A stretch of 64,000 nucleotides of DNA from Sorangium cellulosum So0157-2 (GTDB lineage: Bacteria; Myxococcota_A; Polyangia; Polyangiales; Polyangiaceae). The notes beneath the pieces are model-generated. The model did no database searches and was not told the DNA's origin. It worked only from the letters and a program-made list of their open reading frames with translations. A program made the position numbers and the translations under genes. Shown piece after piece: positions 36,146 through 44,470 of this stretch (position 1 is the first letter of the stretch; each line of letters begins with the position of its first letter). The stretch is from positions 2,542,001 to 2,606,000 of the forward strand of contig NC_021658.1 in the NCBI RefSeq assembly GCF_000418325.1. Direction: 5' to 3'.

Positions 36146-36201
36146 GAGCTCGGGTGCGGTGATGGCCGCGAAGGAGCTCGGGTGCGGTGATGGCCGCGAA
36201 G
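36146..36201. repeat. 28-bp perfect tandem duplication
   Basis: The 28-base unit starting GAGCTCGGGTGCGG and ending CCGCGAAG occurs at 36146-36173 and again at 36174-36201, about 55 bases before a lipoprotein start. It is recent and noncoding, and could duplicate a regulator site. Confidence 0.8.
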
Positions 36202-36256
36202 GCGAACGGCGGCTTCGCCACGCAGCCTCGTAGGATCAAGGCAAGGAGGGGCTTGA

Positions 36257-37679
36257 ATGAGAACCGTTCATTCTGTGGCGGTCACCGGTTTGCTGGTCGG
36301 TGCGTTCGCCACGACGGGTTGCGGCGATGACGGCGCGGGCAGCGGCGGCGCCGGCGGGAGCTCCTCTGGCTCCAGCACGTCGTCGACGTTGACCGGCGGG
36401 AACGGCAGCCCGACGGGCACGGGGGGCTCCGGCGGCGGCGGTGGAGAGGGCGGCGGCGGGACCACCGACCCGAGCGAGAGCTGCCCTGGTTGCGCGCGGC
36501 TCTCCGTGCCGTTCAGGAGCGCGGGGTCGGCGACGCAGTTCTTCATCGGGTTCGAAGAGGCGATCGACCTGACGGGCGCCGTCGTCACGTTCCGCGTGAA
36601 GGCCCACACCGGCACCCACGGCGGCCTGCAGCCGTTCGTGCAAAACGGGGGTGAGCTCTTCTGGGCGAACGTCGGCTATACATGGAATCCGGTCGCCGGT
36701 CTGGGAGAGTGGACGGACCTCACGATCGATGTCGACGCGTTGGCCCCGGCGTCTCCCGCCTTCGACCGCACCCAGGTCAAGTTGATCGGGATTCAGGTCA
36801 CGGCGGGCAACACGGGGCCCTGGGCCAACCCGACCGTCATCTACGTCGATTCCATCACGGTCACGAAGGGCGGGAGCACGAGCGCTGCGCGCGGCGCCTG
36901 GGGCACGCGCGACGAGTTCGGCGAGGGCGGCGCGGGCGGCGCGATCGGCGAGGGCGGCGCGGGCGGTGCGATCGGCGAGGGCGGCGCGAGCGGCGTCGGC
37001 GGCGCGGGTGGCACCAGCGGCGCGGGCGGTGAAGGGGGCGCTGCGAGCGGCGAAGGCGGCGCGGGGATGATTGGATCGTCGCTCGGGTTCCTCCGCTTCC
37101 AATCGTTGGTGCAATCGAAGCTCCCCACAAGGTCGACGCCGGAGGGCAGCGTGATCGCGCCTGAATGTCTGCTGCAAAGGAACACGCGCCCGCGCCCCGT
37201 GCGCGCGAGCGCGATGCCGCGCGGAAGGCTCTGCACCGGCTTGTCCCGCGTACCGGGGTTTTCATCGTCGCCCCCGAACCCGTCGACGAACACGCCGCGG
37301 CCGTCCTCTGCCTGGTCGGCGGTGAGGTAACCGCGACAGACCGACTCCGGCGGAGGAGCAGGTGCGCACGACGCCGCGCCACACGGCGCAGAAGGCTGCT
37401 CGTCCTCATAGGGACTGAGATCGATCCCGCACCCCACCGCCGCGAGCGGCATCAGCAAGAGCAGTCGTGGGATTTCAATGATCTCATGGTCTCTCTCGAT
37501 GTTACGCCCCGCACGCCGGCGGCGCGGGCGGCGAAGGCGGCACGGGCGGCGAAGGCGGCTCCAGCGGAGAGGTGATTCACGTGGTCGGTCCGTTCGAGTT
37601 CACGACCGGCGTGGAGCCGATGGTGATCGGCGATTACATGCCCGTGGAAGGCTCGACGCTGCTCCACATTGCCGACTGA
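36257..37679 (+). pseudogene. CBM-like lipoprotein interrupted by a foreign gene fragment
   Basis: It starts at the ATG at 36257 (AAGGAGG nearby) with lipobox TTGC, a Gly/Ser linker, and a beta-sandwich domain (CPGCARLSVPF, EEAIDLTGAVVTFRVKAH, WANPTVIYVDSITVT). Next comes a Gly-rich tail (GEGGAGGAIGEGG). At about 37070 the frame leaves the family and reads antisense to a DUF1565-type fragment. The expected ending (EVIHVVGPFEFTTG...LLHIAD, stop 37677-37679) reappears in another frame from 37521. The intact paralogue at 44471-45421 shows the original layout. The jelly-roll domain resembles a carbohydrate-binding module; binding is not proven. Confidence 0.7.
37072..37458 (-). pseudogene. DUF1565-type lipoprotein fragment inserted in a Gly-rich tail
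   Basis: On the minus strand about 130 residues read LLLLMPLAAVGCGIDL (lipobox AVGC), then a Cys-rich segment, then FVDGFGGDDENPGTRDKPVQ and RVFLCSRHSGAITLPSGVDL. The latter is the opening of DUF1565/right-handed beta-helix proteins, where a series of identical coils normally follows. After SFDCTNDW the frame runs into the antisense of Gly-rich DNA. No ATG exists in frame upstream; only TTG/CTG codons remain. So both ends are lost, and the piece sits inside the opposite-strand lipoprotein gene. Confidence 0.6.
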
Positions 37680-37717
37680 GCCCGGGCCAGCCCCGCGGCG
37701 TCCGCTGCTCCTCACCA
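37613..37717. repeat. 105-bp perfect direct repeat, copy 1
   Basis: Bases 37613-37717 are identical to 43259-43363. The unit covers the last 21 codons and stop of the interrupted lipoprotein (EPMVIGDYMPVEGS...) and 38 bases beyond. The right edge meets the transposase remnant that begins at 37718. Confidence 0.9.
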
Positions 37718-38216
37718 CACGTCGTTCTCGCGGATGGGCTTATGGGGCCTCGTCCGGCTTTCGTGACGCGCTGCGAAGCTATGGGCTTGACTTCGCCGTG
37801 GCCGTCAACGCGACCACGGGCGTGTGATTGCTCGACGCGAAGGAACGGCGTTCTGCTTTCGCGGAGTGAAGCCGGCCCATGACGATGGGTCCGAGCCCAA
37901 GGACAGAGAGGCCCTGTGGCTCGTGAGCGAGTGGCCATACGACGAAACGAAACCGATCAAGTTTGCTCTGACCACGCTGCCGCGCCGGATGAGCAAGAAG
38001 CAGATCGTCAGAACCTTGAAGGAACGATGGCGCACGGAGCTCGCCTACGAGGAGCTCAAAGGGAAGCTGGGGCTCGACCACTATGAAGGGCGGTCGTTCC
38101 CCGTTGCGCAGGTTCTGTCATACCTTAAGTCGGCAAGACTTCGGCTCGGTCTATTGATCACCTTCAAAGTGGCCGTTCTCCGTGCCGGCGTCAGGCGCGT
38201 GGTTCTTTCCCCGTAA
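37718..38216 (+). pseudogene. IS701-type transposase remnant fused to a GxxExxY protein tail
   Basis: Up to about 38100 the DNA encodes pieces of an IS701/IS4-like DDE transposase in shifting frames: VVLADG, YGASSGFRDALRSYGLDFAV with a stop after NATTGV, then WLVSEWPYDETKPIKFALT and KERWRTELAYEELKGKLGL (the Glu-containing C-terminal motif), ending DHYEGRSFP. The same frame then switches to AQVLSYLKSARLRLGLLI and GVRRVVLS, the C-terminus of GxxExxY (PDDEXK_3) proteins, and stops at 38216. Neither part is complete; the join at about 38100-38106 is a recombination scar. Confidence 0.7.
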
Positions 38217-38217
38217 A

Positions 38218-38255
38218 CTTGGCGTTCTTGGCGTTCTTGGCGTTCTTGGCGGTTT
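38218..38255. repeat. TTCTTGGCG repeat run, copy 2 of the CGCCAAG element
   Basis: Four 9-base TTCTTGGCG-type units follow the GxxExxY stop codon directly (38218-38255). They match the right arm of the inverted repeat at 23400-23469. The opposite arm is absent here, as expected if it lay upstream of the lost 5' part of the GxxExxY gene. Confidence 0.7.
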
Positions 38256-38288
38256 CTCTCTTTTCGCGATGAGCCTCCCGCAGTACCG

Positions 38289-40025
38289 CTAGAACGCCGA
38301 ACGGTTTGAAAATTATCTAATTTCAATCAGTTACGCAGCCTCCTGGATCAGCCGCTGGGCCGCCTCAAGATTCTGGATCGCTGCGGCGCGCCGGAGGTCG
38401 AACAGGTTTCTCCTGGCGCCGATGTAGCGTGCGCTGTGTCCTTTGCGTGCCGCGATGTGGGCAAGCGCATGCTCCACAGCTGTCCGCTGCCGGAGCACGG
38501 CGCGTCCTGGCCCGGTCTGCTGCAACTTCCGGAACTTGCCCTGCAGAGCTTCGTCCTCGGCGATGGACACAGTCCGCCCTCGCCCCGAGGCAGCTTGCGT
38601 GCACTTGGCTCGAAGCGGGCACGCGCCGCACTCCTCGGGATCGAACTCGACCGTGTCGCCCGGCTCGAACACCTCGACCTGTCCCGCTGGACACGTGATC
38701 GTCTTGGCGCGCAGGTCGATCTTGAAATCGCGCTTGCTGAACAAATCGGGGCTTCGAGCCCGCTGGCCCCAAGGCTTCGAGAACACCTGGCCACCCGCGC
38801 GGATCACGTCGTCAACGACGGGACTGTTTACGTAGGCGCGATCAATGTGGAGCTCGACGAGGCGCAGCCGCTGACGCTGGACGTCCTCGGCGATCGGTGC
38901 GGCACCCTCTTCTTCGGGCCGATTTGCAGGCGTGACCGCGCAGGCGACAATGACGGGAAGGTCAAGATCGCGTGCGATGTGCTCCTTGTAGCCGTCGAAC
39001 CGCTTCGAGCGGCTCTTGCGGCCGTGGCGCATCTCGGCGTCTTCGATGGAGACACGGCGGTCAGGTGCAACGCCCTGCCGGATGCGAACCGTCCCGTCCT
39101 CGGCTGTCTCCAGGTCCTGGTCTCGAACCTGGGTGACCGCATCCAGATAGGTGCGAAGCGGCTGCTCGACGACGTCGTCAAGATGGCGGTCGACCCACTG
39201 CTGCAACGACGAGACCTGCCGCTCCAGGATCTGAATCGCCGCCGCCTTCTGCTTCGGGTCGCTCCAGTCGAGGTCGAGCCCGGCCTTGATGCTGGGCGCC
39301 AGAAGCAGCGGGATGCCCGCCTTGCGGCAGATCTCCTCGGGCGGACGCTCCGTGATCTTTGACACGACGCGGACGATGCTGCGTGCAGCATGGCCGAGCA
39401 GGTTGATCGTGTCCTCAACCCGCCCGGCCCCCGCTAAAGGGCGGCTATCGATGGCCACCCGCAGCGCTTTCGACACCGCACGCCTTTCGCCCTCCGTCAT
39501 CGCGCCGGACCGAACCAGCGCCACGGTCCGCTCCAGCAGCACCCGGTCCATCTCGTGCGCGACCATCCGCTCTCGGAACGCCTGCAGCGCGCCCTGCGAG
39601 AACGGAGGTGTGTCCGCACCCAGGCAGCCGAGCACCATCTGCCAGCGCAGGTCAACGACGGCCAGTTCCACCGCCTCGGCATCCGATGCGCCGACGTAGC
39701 CTTGGAGCAGCGTGACCATGCACATCAGCGCCGGCGGATGCGGCGGCTCACCTGCCCCCGTCGTCCGGTACATGCCCTCCAGCTGTTCCTGGAACGTCTC
39801 GTCGAACAGCTCGTGCCGGTGCAGTCTGAGAAAGCCGAACAGTGCTCTCACGCGTGTCAGCCGCTTCATCAGCGCCTGCTCCTGCCGCGACAGCTCCACC
39901 GGCGGCGACCATCGTTCCATCCGTGAACCTCCGGACGCGGACGAGATCATGACCCGGGCGAGACGGTCGAGCCTTCCATCGAAACGCCCGAGATTATCAC
40001 AAAATCAACCTGATCGGTCCTCTAG
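38289..40025. mobile_element. IS1182-family insertion sequence with CTAG flanks
   Basis: CTAG at 38289-38292 and 40022-40025 flank a 1.73-kb unit whose ends are imperfect inverted repeats: AACGCCGAACGGTTTGA on the left, and AGGACCGATCAGGTTGA on the complement of the right. The single gene inside is an apparently intact transposase. The flanking CTAG may be a target duplication. The element looks complete and possibly active. Confidence 0.75.
38331..39920 (-). CDS. IS1182-family transposase
   Basis: 529 residues from the ATG at 39920 (GGAGG seven bases upstream). The N-terminal DUF772-type domain reads FGFLRLHRHELFDETFQEQL and LLQGYVGASDAEAVEL. The central DDE region includes VAIDSRPLAGAGRVEDT (first Asp) and RRVSIEDAEMRHGRKSRS, then HIDRAYVNSP (second Asp). 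The C-terminal part has the Cys cluster CPAG...ECGACPLRAKC and the helix RTAVEHALAHIAARKG with the final Glu. Length and order match IS1182 transposases; no frame break was seen. It inserts DNA by cut-and-paste transposition. Confidence 0.92.
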   Translation of the reverse strand: MERWSPPVELSRQEQALMKRLTRVRALFGFLRLHRHELFDETFQEQLEGMYRTTGAGEPPHPPALMCMVTLLQGYVGASDAEAVELAVVDLRWQMVLGCLGADTPPFSQGALQAFRERMVAHEMDRVLLERTVALVRSGAMTEGERRAVSKALRVAIDSRPLAGAGRVEDTINLLGHAARSIVRVVSKITERPPEEICRKAGIPLLLAPSIKAGLDLDWSDPKQKAAAIQILERQVSSLQQWVDRHLDDVVEQPLRTYLDAVTQVRDQDLETAEDGTVRIRQGVAPDRRVSIEDAEMRHGRKSRSKRFDGYKEHIARDLDLPVIVACAVTPANRPEEEGAAPIAEDVQRQRLRLVELHIDRAYVNSPVVDDVIRAGGQVFSKPWGQRARSPDLFSKRDFKIDLRAKTITCPAGQVEVFEPGDTVEFDPEECGACPLRAKCTQAASGRGRTVSIAEDEALQGKFRKLQQTGPGRAVLRQRTAVEHALAHIAARKGHSARYIGARRNLFDLRRAAAIQNLEAAQRLIQEAA

Positions 40026-40393
40026 GATGCCAGCGAAGACAGCCCGCAAAGGGAGTGACCGTCATCCTCCGTGGAGAGGCGACCTTTGCGCCGTTCGCAC
40101 TGAAGCGCGCGGAGCGTCGCTCAACGTGGCGGAAATGTGACTTGACCGCGAAAAGCGAACCGGCTAGGTGGTGTGGTCCAACTTTCATATTTGTATTAAT
40201 TCCGGTTTTTTTTGATCGAGAAGCGGGGGGCATCCGCGCCGGGGATGCGGGCCGCGATGGCGTATTGGGCCGGAAGCCGAGCTCTGCGTCCCCGTGTGCG
40301 GCGTGCGATCCCCGACCGCTCTCGATCGCGAGCCTCATCGCGCTCCATACCATGCGGGCCTGATGGGCTTTTCTTCCTGCCAAGGGAGCATCC
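40026..40393. other. AT-richer intergenic region before the Kelch gene
   Basis: It contains the least GC-rich stretch of the window (about 40175-40220, with an eight-T run). A possible promoter is TTGACC (40142) with TAGGTG 17 bases on, but the minus-10 is weak. No gene is supported. The base composition differs from the flanks, consistent with imported DNA. Confidence 0.4.
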
Positions 40394-43144
40394 ATGACGC
40401 GTGTCCGTTTCGTGCTTCGGGGTTTACATTTCGCATCATCCATATGGCTCACCGCGCTCCTCATCGGAGCGCTCTTCCTGAGCGGCCTCGGATGCGCGCT
40501 CGACGCCGCGCCGCCAGGGGGCGACGAGCTGCGTTCTCGCTTCCCTGGCCAGGCGGCGCAGGTGCTCCTGGGCGACGAGGGGTTCGTCGCGGTCGACGGA
40601 GGCTTCGCGCTCGCCTCGACAGGCGGCTCGACCCGCGAGATCGAGGCTCCGTTCGAGCGCCGCGGCGGGCTGCAGGCCGCGCTGCCTGCGAGCGGAGAAG
40701 GGAAGGTCCGCTTCCATCTGCCCGGCGGCTTCGAGATCGGCGTGCGCGAGATCGGCGCCGAGGGCGAGGGCGCGGTCGTCGAGCGCGCCGTGGCGTATCG
40801 GCGCCAGGGCGGGACGTCGTTCTGGTCCGCGGTCGACGCCGGCTACGAGGAGTGGCTGCTGCTCGACGCGGGCGTGGCGAACGGCGACGCACCGGCGGCC
40901 GAGTGGGAGGTCAGCGGCGCGACGCTGCGACAGGACGGCGACGCGGTCGAGGTCGCCGGCGCGGACGGCACGGCGCGGCTGCGCGTGACGGCGCCGGCGG
41001 CGTATGCGAGCGGCGGGCGGCCGGTCCCGGTGCGGCTCGAGGTGCGCGGCGCGAGGATCGCGCTCTGGGTCGACGCGGGCGGCGAGGAGGTGCTGGTCGA
41101 CCCGATATGGGCGCCGACAGGAGCCATGAGCGCAGCGCGCGCCTACTACACGGCGACGCCGCTCGGGAATGGCCAGGTGCTCGTCGTGGGCGGGCTCAAT
41201 GCGTCTTCTGTGCTGGGGAGCGCCGAGCTGTACGATACGGTATCCAATACCTGGTGGTCGGCCGGAACGTTGGCCACGGCTCGCTTCAATCATACGGCGA
41301 CGCTGCTCGGCAACGGCAAGGTGCTGGTCGTGGGCGGGGACGGCAGCGGCTCGGTGGTCCATACGAGCGCCGAGCTGTACGATCCGGCATCCAATACCTG
41401 GACGGCGACCGGCGCGCTGGCCGCGGGCCGCGCCGCCCACACCGCGACGCTGCTCGGGAACGGCAAGGTGCTGGTCGCCGGGGGGCATAACGGCTTCAGT
41501 GTGGAGTTGGCGACCGCCGAGCTGTACGATCCGTCGACCGGCGTCTGGTCGCCCGCATCAACGATGGGGGCGAGCCGCTCCCGGCACACCGCGACGCTGC
41601 TCGGGAACGGCAAGGTGCTGGTCGCCGGGGGGCAAAACGGCTCCGCTGTGGCGTTGGCGACCGCTGAGCTGTACGATCCGTCGACCGGCGCATGGTCGCC
41701 GACGGCCTCGATGACCGGGGCCCGCTACAACGCCACCGCGACGCGGCTCGTGAGCGGCAAGGTGCTCGTCGCGGGTGGCTACCACAATTCTACCGGCGAG
41801 CTGCAGAGCGTCGAGATCTACGACCCGTCCTCGTCGCCACCCAGCTGGACGACGGCGACGGCGATGGGCAGCAAGCGCTCCAGCGCTACCGCGACGCTGC
41901 TCCCGAACGGCAAGGTGCTCCTGACGGGCGGGTGGAGCGCCCCCATGGTCGCCAGTGCAAGCGCCGAGGTCTACGATCCGGGAACCAACTTCTGGGCAGC
42001 GGCCGGGTCGATGAGCACCGTCCGCGTCAGTCATACTGCGACGCTGCTGGGCAACGGCAAGGTGCTACTCGCGGGTGGGCTCAACTTTGGCACTCCCCAA
42101 AACACGTACCACTCGAGCGCCGAACTGTACGATCCGGCGGCCACGACGTGGGGGTCGGTCGCGTCGATGTCTCACACCCGCATTGCGCCGACCGCGACGC
42201 TGCTCAACGATGGCAGGGTGCTCGTGACGGGCGGTGACTCGTTTGGAACGACCACCGAGCTGTACAATCCGGCGACGGACACCTGGACGGCGGGGCCGTC
42301 GATGGGCATCGGACGCGAGAATCATACGGCGACGCTGCTCGGAAACGGCAAGGTGCTGGTCGTGGGCGTTCGGGGCACCGCGTCCGGCGCGAACGCCCAG
42401 CTGTTCGATCCCGCGACCAACACATGGTCGTCCGTAGGCTCGACAAGCCCAAACCTCAACCGCAGGGGGCACACCGCGACGCTGCTCCCGAATGGCAAGG
42501 TGCTGGTGCTCGGAGGGGTCAATCCCGTCCCCTCCCCCGACGAGTACCTGGACTCCGCGGCGCTGTTCAATCCGGCGAACAACACCTGGTCGTCCGCCAC
42601 CGACCTGTTCAGTCCGCGTGCCTATCATGCCGCGACGCTGCTCCCGAACGGCACGGTTCTCCGCTCGGGAGGTAGGACCGAGTGGGACGAGCGGAAAATC
42701 AATTACGGGGTCTACGAGCCGGGATCCGATCTATGGGTGGCCGCAGGTCAGATGGCGCAGTTCCGCTCCTATCATACGTTGACGTTGCTGAACACCGGCG
42801 AGGTGCTGGCGGTGGGTGGAGGCACCGTGAACACGACCGTCGAGGTCTATAACCCGACGTCCGATCTCTGGTCCGCCGGTACTGCGGTTTTCTACCATCG
42901 CTCGCATACCGCGACGCTGCTCAACAACGGCAAGGTGCTGGTCGCCGGGGGCATCGACAACACAGGGAACGTGACCCGGAACGTCTACATCTACGATCCC
43001 GCGACCGGTGACATGGACCTGACCGGGCAGATGAACGATGCGCGGTACGCTCATGCAGCGGTCCGGCTCGGGAACGGAAAGGTGCTGGTCGTAGGCGGCA
43101 GCGACGGCTCCGCCCTGTCCACCGCCGAGATCTACACCCCCTGA
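40394..43144 (+). CDS. Kelch-repeat lipoprotein, 14 repeats
   Basis: 916 residues. The signal peptide ends in a lipobox (SGLGC at about residue 34). Residues 40-240 form a beta-rich domain ending VLVDPIWAPTG. From there 14 Kelch motifs of about 46 residues follow, each with HTATLLGNGKVLVVGG and a later AELYDPATNTW. Fourteen repeats would fold as two seven-bladed propellers. Myxobacteria carry large families of such surface proteins; ligands are unknown. The gene lies between the two 105-bp direct repeats and may have moved with them. Repeat nine (VLVVGVRG) and repeat eleven (VLRSGGRT) deviate from the GG doublet. Confidence 0.85.
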   Translation: MTRVRFVLRGLHFASSIWLTALLIGALFLSGLGCALDAAPPGGDELRSRFPGQAAQVLLGDEGFVAVDGGFALASTGGSTREIEAPFERRGGLQAALPASGEGKVRFHLPGGFEIGVREIGAEGEGAVVERAVAYRRQGGTSFWSAVDAGYEEWLLLDAGVANGDAPAAEWEVSGATLRQDGDAVEVAGADGTARLRVTAPAAYASGGRPVPVRLEVRGARIALWVDAGGEEVLVDPIWAPTGAMSAARAYYTATPLGNGQVLVVGGLNASSVLGSAELYDTVSNTWWSAGTLATARFNHTATLLGNGKVLVVGGDGSGSVVHTSAELYDPASNTWTATGALAAGRAAHTATLLGNGKVLVAGGHNGFSVELATAELYDPSTGVWSPASTMGASRSRHTATLLGNGKVLVAGGQNGSAVALATAELYDPSTGAWSPTASMTGARYNATATRLVSGKVLVAGGYHNSTGELQSVEIYDPSSSPPSWTTATAMGSKRSSATATLLPNGKVLLTGGWSAPMVASASAEVYDPGTNFWAAAGSMSTVRVSHTATLLGNGKVLLAGGLNFGTPQNTYHSSAELYDPAATTWGSVASMSHTRIAPTATLLNDGRVLVTGGDSFGTTTELYNPATDTWTAGPSMGIGRENHTATLLGNGKVLVVGVRGTASGANAQLFDPATNTWSSVGSTSPNLNRRGHTATLLPNGKVLVLGGVNPVPSPDEYLDSAALFNPANNTWSSATDLFSPRAYHAATLLPNGTVLRSGGRTEWDERKINYGVYEPGSDLWVAAGQMAQFRSYHTLTLLNTGEVLAVGGGTVNTTVEVYNPTSDLWSAGTAVFYHRSHTATLLNNGKVLVAGGIDNTGNVTRNVYIYDPATGDMDLTGQMNDARYAHAAVRLGNGKVLVVGGSDGSALSTAEIYTP

Positions 43145-43707
43145 CGTCGTTGGGGCGCCCCGGGCCCACGGGCCAGCCCCTCCGCTGGCGCTGAAAGGCG
43201 GTGCGGCGCAGGCGCGGCGCCACGAGCGCGCGCCGGCCGCGCCGCCTGCCGTCCGCGCGGAGCCGATGGTGATCGGCGATTACATGCCCGTGGAAGGCTC
43301 GACGCTGCTCCACATTGCCGACTGAGCCCGGGCCAGCCCCGCGGCGTCCGCTGCTCCTCACCAGGGAAGCGCGCGAGGCGCGCTGAAGCATCGATCCTTC
43401 GGATCGGGTGAACCCTCCCTCGCACCGTCGACCGGATCGCCTTCCAGCCGAATCCCATTCTCGTCGGGCGGCCTCGAGCGGGCGCAGCGCTCTGCGCCTC
43501 GACGCGCTCGCTGGGGCGAAATGCGCCACGCGCGCGCCGCGCGGCGGCCGCGGAGGCGCAGGGGCGTGCGGCGCCGCGCGCGGCTCCCGGCGGCACGGTG
43601 CGTGCTTTGACCCGGGAGGACCGAGGAACTGACGAACCACGATGACGGAACTACCGTGAGCCGCCCCCGCGCAGCGGGAGGCTTCGGTCTCCGCGAGGGT
43701 GATTGCC
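43145..43707. other. Intergenic region holding direct-repeat copy 2
   Basis: It follows the Kelch stop and contains the second 105-bp repeat (43259-43363). The rest is very GC-rich with short frames lacking signals; no gene is supported. A small dyad at about 43395-43410 (GATCCTTCGGATC) is present. Confidence 0.5.
43259..43363. repeat. 105-bp perfect direct repeat, copy 2
   Basis: Identical to 37613-37717. Here it carries the last codons of the lipoprotein family without the rest of a gene, so it is an orphan tail. It supports a duplication or insertion event that split the locus around the intervening 5.5 kb. Confidence 0.9.
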
Positions 43708-44148
43708 ATGCACGATACCGCGTTGGATGCTGTCGAGAACGATGTTGAGGCGCGCCGTCGGGGCGATGCGCCGTTGCCCGCGGGCGTCCCGCCGCACGCC
43801 TCCGGCCTCGCGAAGGCCGCTGCCGGGGCCCTCGCGGGGGCCGCGGCGGGCGCGGCGGTGGGCGCGATCGCCGGCCCGCCCGGGGCCGTCGCCGGCTCGG
43901 TGATCGGCACGCTCGTCGGTACGGTCGCGGAGGTCGTCGTCTCGCGCGATCGGGAGCGCGAGGCGCAGCGGGACGCCGAGCTCGACGCGGAGCTCGGCGT
44001 GGTCGGCGGGGACATCGGCGCGGCGCCGCCCGGCCAGCCCGCCGCCCAGCGCGGCGCCTTCTCCGCGCCGGCCGCCGGGCTCGTCGGGGCCGTCGACGTC
44101 GGGGCCGGCCCGGCCGGCGGTCCGATGCAGAACGTCGAGCAGGCCTGA
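43708..44148 (+). CDS. Glycine-zipper protein
   Basis: 146 residues. The ATG at 43708 has GAGGGTG upstream; an in-frame GTG at 43699 is an alternative. A central Gly/Ala block (KAAAGALAGAAAGAAVGAIAG, PPGAVAGSVIGTLVGTVAEV) has the GxxxG spacing of glycine-zipper segments that pack in membranes or form oligomeric channels. Charged helix DREREAQRDAELDAEL follows, then a Gly/Ala-rich tail. No signal peptide. Proteins of this shape often appear as stress-related small proteins; function unknown. Confidence 0.65.
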   Translation: MHDTALDAVENDVEARRRGDAPLPAGVPPHASGLAKAAAGALAGAAAGAAVGAIAGPPGAVAGSVIGTLVGTVAEVVVSRDREREAQRDAELDAELGVVGGDIGAAPPGQPAAQRGAFSAPAAGLVGAVDVGAGPAGGPMQNVEQA

Positions 44149-44470
44149 GCGCTCGTCGCCCCCGGCGCCGGCGCCGGCGCCGGCGGCCGCGCGCCCCGCT
44201 GCGTCCGGTCCGTGCTCCTGCCTTGTGTTTCTGCGCCGGTGCTCCAGCGAACTCCCGCGCTGGGGACGCGGCCGACGATCGAGGCTCGTTCGGCGCGCCG
44301 AGCGCTGCGGTTCGGAAATATCCACACGCGCCGTTGAGAAAATTCCGGCTTCGGGATAACGTCGCGCCCGCGCGGCGGGTTCGGAGCGAGCTCGGGTACG
44401 GCCAGAGCAGGTACGGAGAACAGCGATCTCAGCCGCGTGGCCCCTCATGGGTATAGATAGAGAGGATGCG
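44149..44470. other. Intergenic region
   Basis: It contains a GGCGCC simple repeat (about 44162-44188) and a moderately AT-richer stretch before the lipoprotein start. No gene was recognised; presumably it holds the promoter of the downstream lipoprotein. Confidence 0.4.
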
